Assembly (NCBI GenBank): GCA_016186945.1
Contig: JACPKR010000003.1
Span: 1-64,000 of the forward strand
DNA: 64,000 nt
Direction of reading: 5' to 3'
Source of the DNA: Deltaproteobacteria bacterium
Lineage (GTDB): Bacteria > Bdellovibrionota_B > Oligoflexia > Oligoflexales > Bog-1112
In this document: positions 44,439 to 52,886 of the stretch, piece after piece
Layout: each line of letters starts with the position of its first letter
Numbering within the stretch: the stretch's first letter is position 1
The notes under the pieces: generated by a model
What the model saw: only the letters and a program-made list of their open reading frames with translations
Told to the model about the DNA's origin: nothing
The model's database searches: none
Made by a program: the position numbers and the translations under genes

Positions 44439-44481
44439 GGAGGAACCAGCTGCGCAGTTTCCTCCAAACCACCTCCTTGCC
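44439..44481 (+). repeat. Family A core only (43 bp)
   Basis: GGAGGAACCAGCTGCGCAGT followed by TTCCTCC and CCAAACCACCTCCTTGCC. The terminal repeats are missing; the hairpin GGAGGAA/TTCCTCC around CTGCGCAG is intact. Located 3' of the pilin gene, where it could terminate transcription. Confidence 0.85.
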
Positions 44482-44578
44482 GTGGCGCCTCTCTGCCGCC
44501 GAGTTTAAGGTGGGTGTCTTGTAAATTCCCTGCTAAAGTTTTCCTGTGAAACAAACTTCATAAATTGGGAGTGTAGCT

Positions 44579-45619
44579 ATGGCTTTGATTCCTCTTCGCG
44601 TACTTCTTGATCATGCAGCGGAAAACAACTACGGCGTAGGTGCTTTTAACGTCAATAATATGGAGCAAATCCAGGCCATCATGGAGGCAGCACGGGAGAC
44701 GGAAAGTCCGGTGATCGTTCAAGCTTCCCGAGGCGCACGGACTTACTCGCAAGACAATTATTTACGGCATCTCATGCTGGCGGCTGTCGAACTCTATCCA
44801 GAAATTCCTGTCGTCATGCATCAGGATCACGGGAACAGTCCCGACACTTGCTTTTCAGCCATCAAGCAGGGTTTCACCTCGGTCATGATGGACGGGTCAC
44901 TTCATGAGGACGCTAAAACACCTGCCGACTTTACATACAACTGTAAGGTGACAAGGCAGGTCGTAGATGCCGCCCATAAACAAGGCGTTTCTGTAGAAGG
45001 CGAATTGGGTTGCCTCGGTTCCCTCGAAACAGGCAAGGGTGACAAAGAAGACGGCCATGGTGCGGAGGGGACACTATCCCGCCATCAACTTCTCACCGAC
45101 CCTGAGGAAGCAAGGGAATTCGTAACCCGCACTAAGGTTGATGCCCTGGCAGTCGCCGTGGGAACCTCACACGGGGCGTACAAATTTTCCCGTAAACCAG
45201 ATGGTGCCATACTTTCCATCGAGACGATCATGGACATCCACAGGAAATTACCAGACACCCACCTTGTGATGCACGGTTCTTCATCTGTGCCCCAACACTT
45301 ACAGGACTTGGTGAATGAGTATGGCGGGAAAATCAAGCAGACCTACGGGGTCCCTGTAGAAGAAATACAGAAGGCCATTCGGCATGGCGTGCGAAAAATT
45401 AATGTGGATACAGACAATCGCCTAGCTATGACAGGCATGATTCGCAAAATGCTATGGTCCAAACCTGAGGAGTTCGACCCACGCTATTACATGAAACCAG
45501 CCAGAGATGCGATGAAGGAAGTGGTAAAAGAAAGGATGTTGGCGTTTGGCCAGGCAGGTCACGCGCCGCAAATCCGACAGGTGACCTTATCCGAAATGGC
45601 CAAACGTTACCATTATTGA
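44579..45619 (+). CDS. fba: Class II fructose-bisphosphate aldolase
   Basis: The 346-aa zinc-dependent aldolase cleaves or forms fructose-1,6-bisphosphate. Length and sequence fit the Calvin-cycle/subtype B class II family. Seen: start [20 protein letters not shown], zinc-binding [15 protein letters not shown], the acidic [10 protein letters not shown], the [10 protein letters not shown] loop, HGSSSVP, and [13 protein letters not shown]. The start has a GGGAG site. It is monocistronic and convergent with a small secreted gene (7 bp overlap). This aldolase class is also common in non-autotrophs, so it does not by itself show carbon fixation. Confidence 0.95.
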   Translation: MALIPLRVLLDHAAENNYGVGAFNVNNMEQIQAIMEAARETESPVIVQASRGARTYSQDNYLRHLMLAAVELYPEIPVVMHQDHGNSPDTCFSAIKQGFTSVMMDGSLHEDAKTPADFTYNCKVTRQVVDAAHKQGVSVEGELGCLGSLETGKGDKEDGHGAEGTLSRHQLLTDPEEAREFVTRTKVDALAVAVGTSHGAYKFSRKPDGAILSIETIMDIHRKLPDTHLVMHGSSSVPQHLQDLVNEYGGKIKQTYGVPVEEIQKAIRHGVRKINVDTDNRLAMTGMIRKMLWSKPEEFDPRYYMKPARDAMKEVVKERMLAFGQAGHAPQIRQVTLSEMAKRYHY

Positions 45620-45987
45620 GCTACTGGTTCCTCGGGACCACTCATGGGTTCCGTAGGAGCTGCTGGTGCTGCGGCAGCGTCAGCAGGAGCTGCATCTACC
45701 AACGCGCTTACTTTCTGACATTGGTAGCCAGATTGGCTCAGTTTATCGACCAAACCCTGAGCTTTCTGCTCACAATAGCCAGCCTCGCCGTTAGCCCAAT
45801 ACGTCTTTTGGGGACCTGCGGCATCCCTCTCGTACATGACCTGGCATGGAACATCCGTCATCTGCGGATACTGAACTTCAACAGTACGTGTGTAGTCCGC
45901 TCCTTTACATTGATATTTGACCGCATCGACGGCGAACGCTTGTCCAAAACCGACGCTCACCATTCCTAGTAAAAGCAACCTTTTCAT
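45613..45987 (-). CDS. Small secreted protein (124 aa)
   Basis: Signal peptide [18 protein letters not shown], then a short domain with three Cys ([30 protein letters not shown]) and a low-complexity Ala/Pro/Glu tail. A strong AGGAG 8 bp upstream supports ATG 45987. The maf reading frame overlaps its first 83 bp in another frame, an effect of the repeat. Function unknown; homologues are probably small periplasmic proteins. Confidence 0.7.
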   Translation of the reverse strand: MKRLLLLGMVSVGFGQAFAVDAVKYQCKGADYTRTVEVQYPQMTDVPCQVMYERDAAGPQKTYWANGEAGYCEQKAQGLVDKLSQSGYQCQKVSALVDAAPADAAAAPAAPTEPMSGPEEPVAQ

Positions 45988-46831
45988 CCCAATTACTCCT
46001 AAAAAAATTTTTTTTATTATACATTGAATTTCTGTCGTACTCTATAGTGTTCAAGATAATCAATGTAATGCGTAAGCCACTTGGGGCAAATAGGGAGAGG
46101 GGGGTTTGGGGGGGCGAGGGAACCGTCGCTCCCCCAAGGGATTTCTTGGAGGAACCAGCTGCGCAGTTTCCTCCAAACCACCTCCTTGCCCCAAGTGGCT
46201 TACCACGGAAAATTTCAGAGGCATTCTGCAACCATTCTACGGCATCGGAAAGTGGTAGGCCAATGACATTTGTGAAGGATCCGCGAATGCTCTTTATGAA
46301 GCATGTTCCCTTTCCTTGCAAGGCGTAAGCACCTGCCTTATCCATAGGCTCACCCGATTTCACATAGGAGCTGATTTCCTCATCCCCAAGGATTCTAAAC
46401 TGTACATCGGTTTCAAACAGCGCGCTAACGACTTTCCTCTTGAAAGGCTTTGCTTTAACGAAGTGAAAACACATAGCAGTCAGCACCTTATGCCACTTGC
46501 CGGAAAGTGCTTGCAACATTTGCACGGCTTCGTCCTGATCCCGCGGTTTTTCAAGAACCGAGGAACCGAGCAGCACAATAGTATCCGCGCTTATGATAAT
46601 GGTATTTTGCTTCAATCTCTTGCAAAAAGCCTTGTCGTCCAACAAGCATGCCCCCTTTAGGCGCGCATGCTGTTCAGCATAACGGCGTGGATCATTCAAA
46701 AGCCCGCGGTTGTTAGTTTCATCATAGCTGCTTGAGATGGTTTCAAAGACGATTCCTGCCTGGATTAGAAGTTCCTTGCGCCGCGGAGATGCGCTGGCGA
46801 GAAAAATTTGGGATGTGGCCGCCTGATTCAC
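45905..46831 (-). CDS. maf: Maf-family nucleotide pyrophosphatase with repeat-derived tail
   Basis: Septum-formation/house-cleaning nucleotide pyrophosphatase. The first about 209 residues carry the Maf features: FLASASPRRKELL at the N-terminus, IISADTIVLL and KPRDQDEAV, YALQGKGTCFIKSIRGS and VIGLPLSD at its usual end. It should stop near residue 210 as in other Maf proteins, but family A has inserted there; the frame continues through family A, the family B fragment and the first 83 bp of the next gene, giving 308 aa. The start is GTG 46831 overlapping the Sua5 stop. Whether the tail is made or trimmed is unknown. Confidence 0.85.
   Translation of the reverse strand: MNQAATSQIFLASASPRRKELLIQAGIVFETISSSYDETNNRGLLNDPRRYAEQHARLKGACLLDDKAFCKRLKQNTIIISADTIVLLGSSVLEKPRDQDEAVQMLQALSGKWHKVLTAMCFHFVKAKPFKRKVVSALFETDVQFRILGDEEISSYVKSGEPMDKAGAYALQGKGTCFIKSIRGSFTNVIGLPLSDAVEWLQNASEIFRGKPLGARRWFGGNCAAGSSKKSLGGATVPSPPQTPLSLFAPSGLRITLIILNTIEYDRNSMYNKKNFFRSNWDEKVAFTRNGERRFWTSVRRRCGQISM
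46042..46064 (+). repeat. Family B left-end fragment
   Basis: CTATAGTGTTCAAGATAATC and AAT match the first 23 bases of family B. The remainder of B is replaced by the family A copy that follows directly. Confidence 0.85.
46065..46210 (+). repeat. Family A copy at the end of maf
   Basis: It begins GTAATGCGTAAGCCACTTGG and contains the G-rich stretch and the core GGAGGAACCAGCTGCGCAG. The right end reads TTGCCCCAAGTGGCTTAC and then diverges (last 7 bases differ) and lacks a target duplication. It begins inside a family B remnant and ends at the maf coding region, so part of the locus has been lost or rearranged. Confidence 0.85.
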
Positions 46832-47490
46832 GCTGACCTCTTCAGTTGGTGTTCGATGCGGGCCTGGCTAAGCGCGCCTTTACGGATCCATGTGGCGACT
46901 CCTCCTGGCTTGATACGGATGATTGTGGAGGAGCGGCCTTCTTTCGCAGAGAAGAGGTCAAGTGGGGGTGTCCAAACGTCCTGGGCACCGCAGAATCGGG
47001 CTAAGTCATCTCCCCTAACGATAGGTTCTTCGCCTGCCTTGTTGACGCTCGTCGAAGGAAGGGGGAACGTGAGCGTCTTCAAAACTTCCGCAAGCCAAGC
47101 CTTCTCCTTCCCCAAAGAGGGACACCGCAGCGCCATCTCACCCGTCGTGGACACAAGACATGGCGGAGTGCCAGCCTTCGCTTTCCACACTACGGTTAGC
47201 GACCCTGGCCATAATTCCGCGAGGACTTCGTTCCAAGGAGCGGGAAGGGCTTGCCAAAATGTTATCGCGTTCGCCAACGACGAGACCAGGCCAAGCATAG
47301 GCCGTCGCTCGGCCCACCCTTTGACGTTTCCCAGTTTCTCAACAGCCTTTTCCTGAAACGGGTGGCAGGTCAAGCCTGGGATCGTATCAGTCGGGTGCAG
47401 GCAAATTTCACCGGCCTCCAAGTGCTGGATAAAAATGGATGAACGATCATTTATTGCGCTTGCCAAAAAAAAGATCCTCTCACAATGCAA
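46828..47490 (-). CDS. Sua5/YciO/YrdC-family protein
   Basis: The 220-aa protein belongs to the YrdC-like family, which forms threonylcarbamoyl-AMP in the tRNA t6A pathway. Seen: the CLHPTDTIPGLTC dsRNA-binding-type motif, RRPMLGLV, the WPGSLTVVWKA segment, MALRCPS and FPLPSTSVNKAGEE near 150. Compared with TsaC/YrdC the usual KxR and STVVD features are partly altered (K(G)WAERRP, GRSSTIIRI), so YciO is a possibility. The start is uncertain: TTG 47490 is the longest, and a TTG nearer GAGAGG is an alternative. Coupled (GTGA) to maf. Confidence 0.8.
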   Translation of the reverse strand: MHCERIFFLASAINDRSSIFIQHLEAGEICLHPTDTIPGLTCHPFQEKAVEKLGNVKGWAERRPMLGLVSSLANAITFWQALPAPWNEVLAELWPGSLTVVWKAKAGTPPCLVSTTGEMALRCPSLGKEKAWLAEVLKTLTFPLPSTSVNKAGEEPIVRGDDLARFCGAQDVWTPPLDLFSAKEGRSSTIIRIKPGGVATWIRKGALSQARIEHQLKRSA

Positions 47491-47655
47491 AAATTTCAGG
47501 GTTCAGGCCTTGCTAAACCTTCTCCAAGGAGCCTTGCAAGGCCCTGTATTTACGAAGGATTACCAGTTCAATGAAATGACAAAAAATTTAATAATGCTCG
47601 TGATTTATAATATAAGAGCAATCAAAAAACAATAATGTAGCAGTAACCCGTTCTT

Positions 47656-47698
47656 GGAGGAACCAGCTGCGCAGTTTCCTCCAAACCACCTCCTTGCC
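47656..47698 (+). repeat. Family A core only (43 bp)
   Basis: The same 43-bp core as at 44439-44481, GGAGGAACCAGCTGCGCAGT through CCACCTCCTTGCC, apparently identical. It sits 26 bp upstream of the next gene and lacks terminal repeats. Confidence 0.85.
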
Positions 47699-47724
47699 GT
47701 ACGTGCAACAAGCGAAGGGTCGTT

Positions 47725-48699
47725 GTGGAAATTCGAAAGCCTCTTTGGCCTAACCAGCATTGTATTCTAATCAGCCACAATACTGAGACCTTTTATCTCA
47801 TAAGAAAAATTGCTCTTACGACTCGATGGGAACTCGTGAAAATGACTCCTTTTGTTGAGGAGGCCATCACCGAGGTTTACGAGAATCGCGCCTTCTTGGT
47901 GATTGTTGATGATGAAGAGGCCTATCCTGCCCCCTTAACCATTCGACGCTTGTCACGAGAACCAAAACTCCTTGCCACGCCCATCCTTTGCACTCTTAAT
48001 CCCGCTCACCGCGGCGAGCAGAATATCCTCTCCGAGCTTGGCAACGTCGATGTCGTTCTCAAACCGGTCACACCCACGATTTTCCTTCCCCGACTCACCC
48101 ATCTCATCAAATTCTGGCAAGCGAGTCCCTACTACAATCTCAGGGTCGCTGCTAACAGTCTGGGACGCGACCCTTCGCGAGACGATTTCGACCGCTTGCT
48201 CACGCTGCTTCCCATTCACGAAACCCATCCTTTGCTCGTCTCTATCACTGCCTTACTACTGGCTAGCAAGCAATTCATAAGCCAGGCTGAAAAGCTTCTG
48301 CTGAGAGCGATCGAGAAAGATCCTTCTCGACCTTTGCCCATTATAAGCTTGGCACATATATATCTTCACCACGCAATGCCAGCAGAGGCGCTGAAATTGC
48401 TCAATGCGCTCTCCCGCAAATACGACGACACACTCTTTGCTTTTTGCGACCTGATTCAGGCGAATCTTATGGAAGGCGACATCTCAAATATATTGAAAGT
48501 CTTAATGCATGGACTCAAGCGTGAGTTTAGCATCCCCGTCCTCCCCTCACTGTTCGCAAGCTACGCAATCGCCGGTCGGCAAGATGAAACCCTGAAAAAG
48601 TATTTAAAACCCTACTGGGATCTGTATAAAAAAATGAAAGCGAGTTGGCTTCCTTGGGACAAGCCCGAAGGTCCCGGACTCGTCCAAACCAAAACATGA
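47725..48699 (+). CDS. Receiver-like plus TPR-type protein
   Basis: The 324-aa cytosolic protein has a GTG start. The N-terminal 120 residues have a response-regulator-like pattern (CILISHNTETFYLIRKI, AFLVIVDDEEAYP, LATPILCTL, VDVVLKPVTPTIFL, the last with a Lys-Pro typical of receivers). The likely phospho-Asp position is in VIVDDEE. The C-terminal half is a series of helical TPR-like repeats (LLLRAIEKDPSRPLPIISLA, LKLLNALSRKYDD). No DNA-binding domain is seen. Its stop overlaps the tamB start, so expression is coupled to the TamB/TamA pair. Confidence 0.6.
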   Translation: MEIRKPLWPNQHCILISHNTETFYLIRKIALTTRWELVKMTPFVEEAITEVYENRAFLVIVDDEEAYPAPLTIRRLSREPKLLATPILCTLNPAHRGEQNILSELGNVDVVLKPVTPTIFLPRLTHLIKFWQASPYYNLRVAANSLGRDPSRDDFDRLLTLLPIHETHPLLVSITALLLASKQFISQAEKLLLRAIEKDPSRPLPIISLAHIYLHHAMPAEALKLLNALSRKYDDTLFAFCDLIQANLMEGDISNILKVLMHGLKREFSIPVLPSLFASYAIAGRQDETLKKYLKPYWDLYKKMKASWLPWDKPEGPGLVQTKT

Positions 48700-51600
48700 T
48701 TTCTGTTTTCAAGAACATTTTTATCATTCTCATCTCCCTCTTTCTCATTTTAGTGGGCCTCGATTTTGTAATTGACAATCCTTACACTCAAAAATTCTTC
48801 AGGGCCTATATTTCTGATATCGTGGAAAAGGAGTCTAACTTAGCACTCGACTTTGAGGGTTTGGAAATTGGTTTAGTCCCGCTCCAACTCGATTTTTTTG
48901 GGCTTACCCTATCCGTGAAAACAGAACAACCTGCGCCTCCCCTTGCGACAGCTACACAATTGAAGGTGACCGTCTCGCTGATTTCTTTGTTCTTCGCACG
49001 TCCAAACTTCCTTGACATTGACATTGACGGGCTAAATCTGAAATGGCCTCCAGGGGCACCCCTTTCTCCTTTGCGAGGACCTGACGAAACTTCAGAACTG
49101 GCCCCGCTCATTCCGATCGGACAGGTTCATATTTCCAACTCACAGTTCCTTTTCGATTTTGCTCCCGGAGAAACAAGCGTCTCCAGCGTGAATCTGTCGG
49201 GAGTTAACATAGTGGGGTCTTTCGAGAGATGGGATGATTTTCAAGCATCACTCTCCGCCATGTCCGTCAATTTAACAGTCGATGATAAGGAAATTCTCTC
49301 CGGGACCAGGCTTCTCATCTCTCAACTTACATTTACCGGACATGAATTTGATCTGCGACACCTCCTTGTGAAGGACAATTCCTTCTCGCTTCAAGGAGGG
49401 ATCAACGGCTTCCTTGGCTTCGAACACGACAAGCTGAGAAGCGTCAAGCTCGACGCTAACCTTGACGCTGACGCTGATCTTAGGATTCTCGACCATTGGT
49501 TCGACATGAAAAAAACTTCTGGTGGCGCCAAGGCGAAGGTGCATTTTTATGCGCACGTTCCTGTGGATTATCCCGGCGACACAAGTTTCGTAGCGGAAGG
49601 TGAAGCAGAGGCTATTGACGCATATTTGGCAGGCAACCGTATCTACAACGCGCGCTCTTTTTTCAAATTGGATAACGAGAAAGTAGCGTTTGATAATCTA
49701 GAGTTAAAGGTCGGTGACAAAAATCACGCGAATTTAGTGGGAGAGATTGTCTTTAGCAAGCAGGTCGATTTCGAATTTCACGGCAAAGCATGGGACCTTC
49801 CCCTAACCCAGATTGTGTCATCCTTCGATGAAGACCTGACCGTTATTGACTTTATCGCGAATACGGACACGGTTCATTTCAAGGGGACTGGCTCCCCCTT
49901 TTCCATGGAGCTTTGGGCAGACGGTGAGTTAACTGATCTGCATTTCCCCGAACTTCCGATCAAACCTGACATCTATAGACGCCGGCCTTCATGTCGGGTT
50001 CAAGCCCATCTTTTTTTCACGGAGTACCTGCTCGACTTCAAGGACACGGAAGGCGTCTGTTACATTCCTCCCGAGAAACTTCACCCGCAAGCCAAGCCTG
50101 ATCGAATGCGTGCTCCTGAGGGAGCATTGTTTGCCAGCTCGGTCAGTGTGCGCGATATCATCCATTTTCGCGATGGTCCGAATATGAAGATTTTCGGGGT
50201 CAATGCCGACCTTGGTTTGAGCCAGAGCTTTTTTCAGGTCGATCTTAACGGAGTCGGTGATGTCGAGACGCATATTGTAGAAGAGAACAAAGAAGTTCGC
50301 GTCATTAATTCGTTCGATGTTCATTCACTTGCATTTCAAAAGGTCTTTCTTGGCGATGCAAAGGGAACTTTGACCGTCGTCAAGGACCATATGTTCTGGG
50401 ACGATGTTTCCATAGAGAAGGGGGACCGAACATTCTATGGGGAACATGGTCGCTATCTTTGGAAGGAGGATAGGCTCCAATTCTCGGTCGAGGGTGCCCA
50501 TCTTAGTGCGGCAGACATCGAACTGTTTTCCGCCATTGCTCGTGAGGAGGGCATTCAACCGTATTCCTTTGCCATCGACTCATTCCGTGGGACCTTCGAC
50601 ATACCGGTTAAGGATCCCTGGCATTCTCGAAACAGCCTAGAAATGAAACTGAGCGACGTCTTCTTCAAAGAGAATTTGTTGGCTACAGGTATCAATGCAA
50701 CGGTCCTCCATAACGGGAATGAATTTCGCATCCCCAAGTGGACTGTGAATTTTGGCTCTCTCTCCCTGACCGGTCAGGCCATTCTAAAGAAAGCCCGATT
50801 CGACTCCTTTTTGGCCGGAGATGACTTCCTTAACCTAACGTTTACCACAGCTAAAGTTGATGACCCCCGTGCCACAAACGGTTTGACTCAACTGGAGAAG
50901 ATTCAGCCAATAAAGACATACCTTGACCCGCTGAAAATTGCCGGAATGGTTGACGTGACAGGGGAGCTAAGAGGCGAGATTGCCTCACTGAGCGGCCACT
51001 GGGAGGGAAGATTCTCAAGTTTAAAAATCAATCGCTTTCCCGTTTACCCTGTCAACTTTCAGGGTTTTCTGAACACGTCCCACCTGCAAGTCTATCTTAG
51101 CCAAAGCGGGAACAATCTGGTGGGTCGAATGGACGTTGATATTTCCACGCCTGGTCAACCCTTTTCCTGGTACTTCAAACTGAAGCAATTCGACATGCGA
51201 CCTTTCACCAAGGACTTCTTTTACCAGGACGCGCGCAATTTTGCATACCTGACAGCGAGCTGGGCTTTGGAGGGAAAGCTAGATCAATGGTGGCAAGCCA
51301 ACGGGAAATTGATGATCGACGATCTGCGCATGAATATAGTCCCCCATGGTAGGGACCCTACCGTCAACCCTCTGGTGATTAGGAACACTGCCCCTGCTGT
51401 TTTGCTTTCATCATCGCGCGGGTGGGTGTTTGAAAATCCGGACGGTCTTGAAATCGAAGGAGACGGCGTAACAGCGAATTTGCAACTCTCCGAGATGAAT
51501 CGTCCTCCGGAATCCCTCGATATGCGTATCCATTCCGACCTCGACCTCCGTTTGTTGACACAGTTCTTTCCTGGCATACAATCAGCGACAGGCACCGTCA

Positions 51601-52880
51601 ACGCCCGCACAAGGATCAGTGGAAGCGTCATAAACCCTAACGTTGCAAGTAGCATTCGCAATGTTCCAGCGAAGGAAACAACGGGCACCCTACCCCTTTC
51701 ACTCAACATCCCCACAATAAGCCCAGCAATCCAGGATATCGAAATTGATGCCAACTACTTAAATGGCATTCTTACAGTTAAAAAAGTGAGTGGGAAAAAA
51801 GGAAAGGGAATGTTCAAGATTGAGGGCCTTGTCAATTTGTCCTCGGAGCAGCAAAAACCAATGACGCTTGTGAATATAAAACTGGACAAACTCTCCCTCA
51901 ATTATCCGCTTCCCTACCTGCGAATGATCCAGACTGTTCTTGACGGAGAGCTGACGGTCTCTGGTCTTGGAAAGCCCTTTGATGTTGCGGGAAACATCAA
52001 CATAGTGTCGGCGCAGACAGAGCGGACCCTTGACACCAAAGCGGAAAACATCCGAGAGATCCCTATTGGCGATATGGTTCGGGGATTTCGGGAAGACGAA
52101 ACGTCTTTTTTCAACTACAATATAGCTGTTGAGGGGACGCGAAGCATCCGCGTTCAGAACCCAGCAATGAATTTGATCATGTCGTCAGACATTGTCCTTA
52201 AGGGTACTAACGAGAAACCGATCATCGAAGGAATCTTTAAGGTAGATGAGGGAAAATTTAGATATCAGAGAGACTTCGTCATTTCCCGCGCCGAGCTTGT
52301 ATTTGACAATCCCTTGCAAAACGACCCCAAATTGGACATCCTGGCAAGATCTGAATTCAATCCTTACACCATCACGGTTTATATTTCTGGCGAAGGAACC
52401 AAACCTCTGATCGACATCCATGTCGACCCACCGACAAAGGAAGACGGTAGCATCATCACCCGCCTGGATGCCATCATCCTCCTGTCGCAGGGGAAGCTTC
52501 CCGCAGCAGAGAGTCGTACCCAAGACACTCGCAACGTCGGCGTCATGACAGCCTTCAATTTGTATGCCAGCCAACTGCCCTTTCACAAGTTCAACGAACT
52601 GACAGGCCAACGGTACATTTCGCCCTATGTAAATTACACAACAGACGAGCAGGGGAATCTTGTGCCTCAGCTCAACGTCCCCATTCACATTACAAATGTC
52701 ATAGAAGCGGTGGTTCGGCAGATTCCCAACACTACCCTTTTGACTGTGGAATTTCCAATTCACCACAATATTTCAGTATCTGGCAATGCTTCGTCTACAC
52801 AGAGACGAACTGACGTTATACAAGAGGAAAGTCAGTTTCAAAGTGGGATAGACATGCGATTCGCCTTCCCCTTCAAGTAG
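48696..52880 (+). CDS. tamB: TamB-like translocation/assembly protein
   Basis: The 1394-aa inner-membrane anchored protein spans the periplasm. N-terminal anchor ISVFKNIFIILISLFLILVG, then a long series of repeated beta-rich AsmA/TamB modules (patterns like LDFEGLEIGL, NLSGVNIVGSF, NVPAK) and the C-terminal DUF490/TamB domain (LTVSGLGKPFDVAGNINIVS, GEGTKPLIDIHVDPP, RLDAIILLSQGKLP, GNASSTQRRTDV). With TamA it assists outer-membrane protein assembly or lipid transport. Start is ATG 48696 within an ATGA overlap; the longer frame to 48645 is inside the preceding gene. The order tamB-tamA is the reverse of E. coli. Confidence 0.88.
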   Translation: MISVFKNIFIILISLFLILVGLDFVIDNPYTQKFFRAYISDIVEKESNLALDFEGLEIGLVPLQLDFFGLTLSVKTEQPAPPLATATQLKVTVSLISLFFARPNFLDIDIDGLNLKWPPGAPLSPLRGPDETSELAPLIPIGQVHISNSQFLFDFAPGETSVSSVNLSGVNIVGSFERWDDFQASLSAMSVNLTVDDKEILSGTRLLISQLTFTGHEFDLRHLLVKDNSFSLQGGINGFLGFEHDKLRSVKLDANLDADADLRILDHWFDMKKTSGGAKAKVHFYAHVPVDYPGDTSFVAEGEAEAIDAYLAGNRIYNARSFFKLDNEKVAFDNLELKVGDKNHANLVGEIVFSKQVDFEFHGKAWDLPLTQIVSSFDEDLTVIDFIANTDTVHFKGTGSPFSMELWADGELTDLHFPELPIKPDIYRRRPSCRVQAHLFFTEYLLDFKDTEGVCYIPPEKLHPQAKPDRMRAPEGALFASSVSVRDIIHFRDGPNMKIFGVNADLGLSQSFFQVDLNGVGDVETHIVEENKEVRVINSFDVHSLAFQKVFLGDAKGTLTVVKDHMFWDDVSIEKGDRTFYGEHGRYLWKEDRLQFSVEGAHLSAADIELFSAIAREEGIQPYSFAIDSFRGTFDIPVKDPWHSRNSLEMKLSDVFFKENLLATGINATVLHNGNEFRIPKWTVNFGSLSLTGQAILKKARFDSFLAGDDFLNLTFTTAKVDDPRATNGLTQLEKIQPIKTYLDPLKIAGMVDVTGELRGEIASLSGHWEGRFSSLKINRFPVYPVNFQGFLNTSHLQVYLSQSGNNLVGRMDVDISTPGQPFSWYFKLKQFDMRPFTKDFFYQDARNFAYLTASWALEGKLDQWWQANGKLMIDDLRMNIVPHGRDPTVNPLVIRNTAPAVLLSSSRGWVFENPDGLEIEGDGVTANLQLSEMNRPPESLDMRIHSDLDLRLLTQFFPGIQSATGTVNARTRISGSVINPNVASSIRNVPAKETTGTLPLSLNIPTISPAIQDIEIDANYLNGILTVKKVSGKKGKGMFKIEGLVNLSSEQQKPMTLVNIKLDKLSLNYPLPYLRMIQTVLDGELTVSGLGKPFDVAGNINIVSAQTERTLDTKAENIREIPIGDMVRGFREDETSFFNYNIAVEGTRSIRVQNPAMNLIMSSDIVLKGTNEKPIIEGIFKVDEGKFRYQRDFVISRAELVFDNPLQNDPKLDILARSEFNPYTITVYISGEGTKPLIDIHVDPPTKEDGSIITRLDAIILLSQGKLPAAESRTQDTRNVGVMTAFNLYASQLPFHKFNELTGQRYISPYVNYTTDEQGNLVPQLNVPIHITNVIEAVVRQIPNTTLLTVEFPIHHNISVSGNASSTQRRTDVIQEESQFQSGIDMRFAFPFK

Positions 52881-52886
52881 GGCTTG

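Noticed and set aside
44579-45619. Evidence for a Calvin cycle from the aldolase subtype
   Set aside because: This class II subtype occurs widely in organisms without RuBisCO, and no other cycle genes are present in the window.
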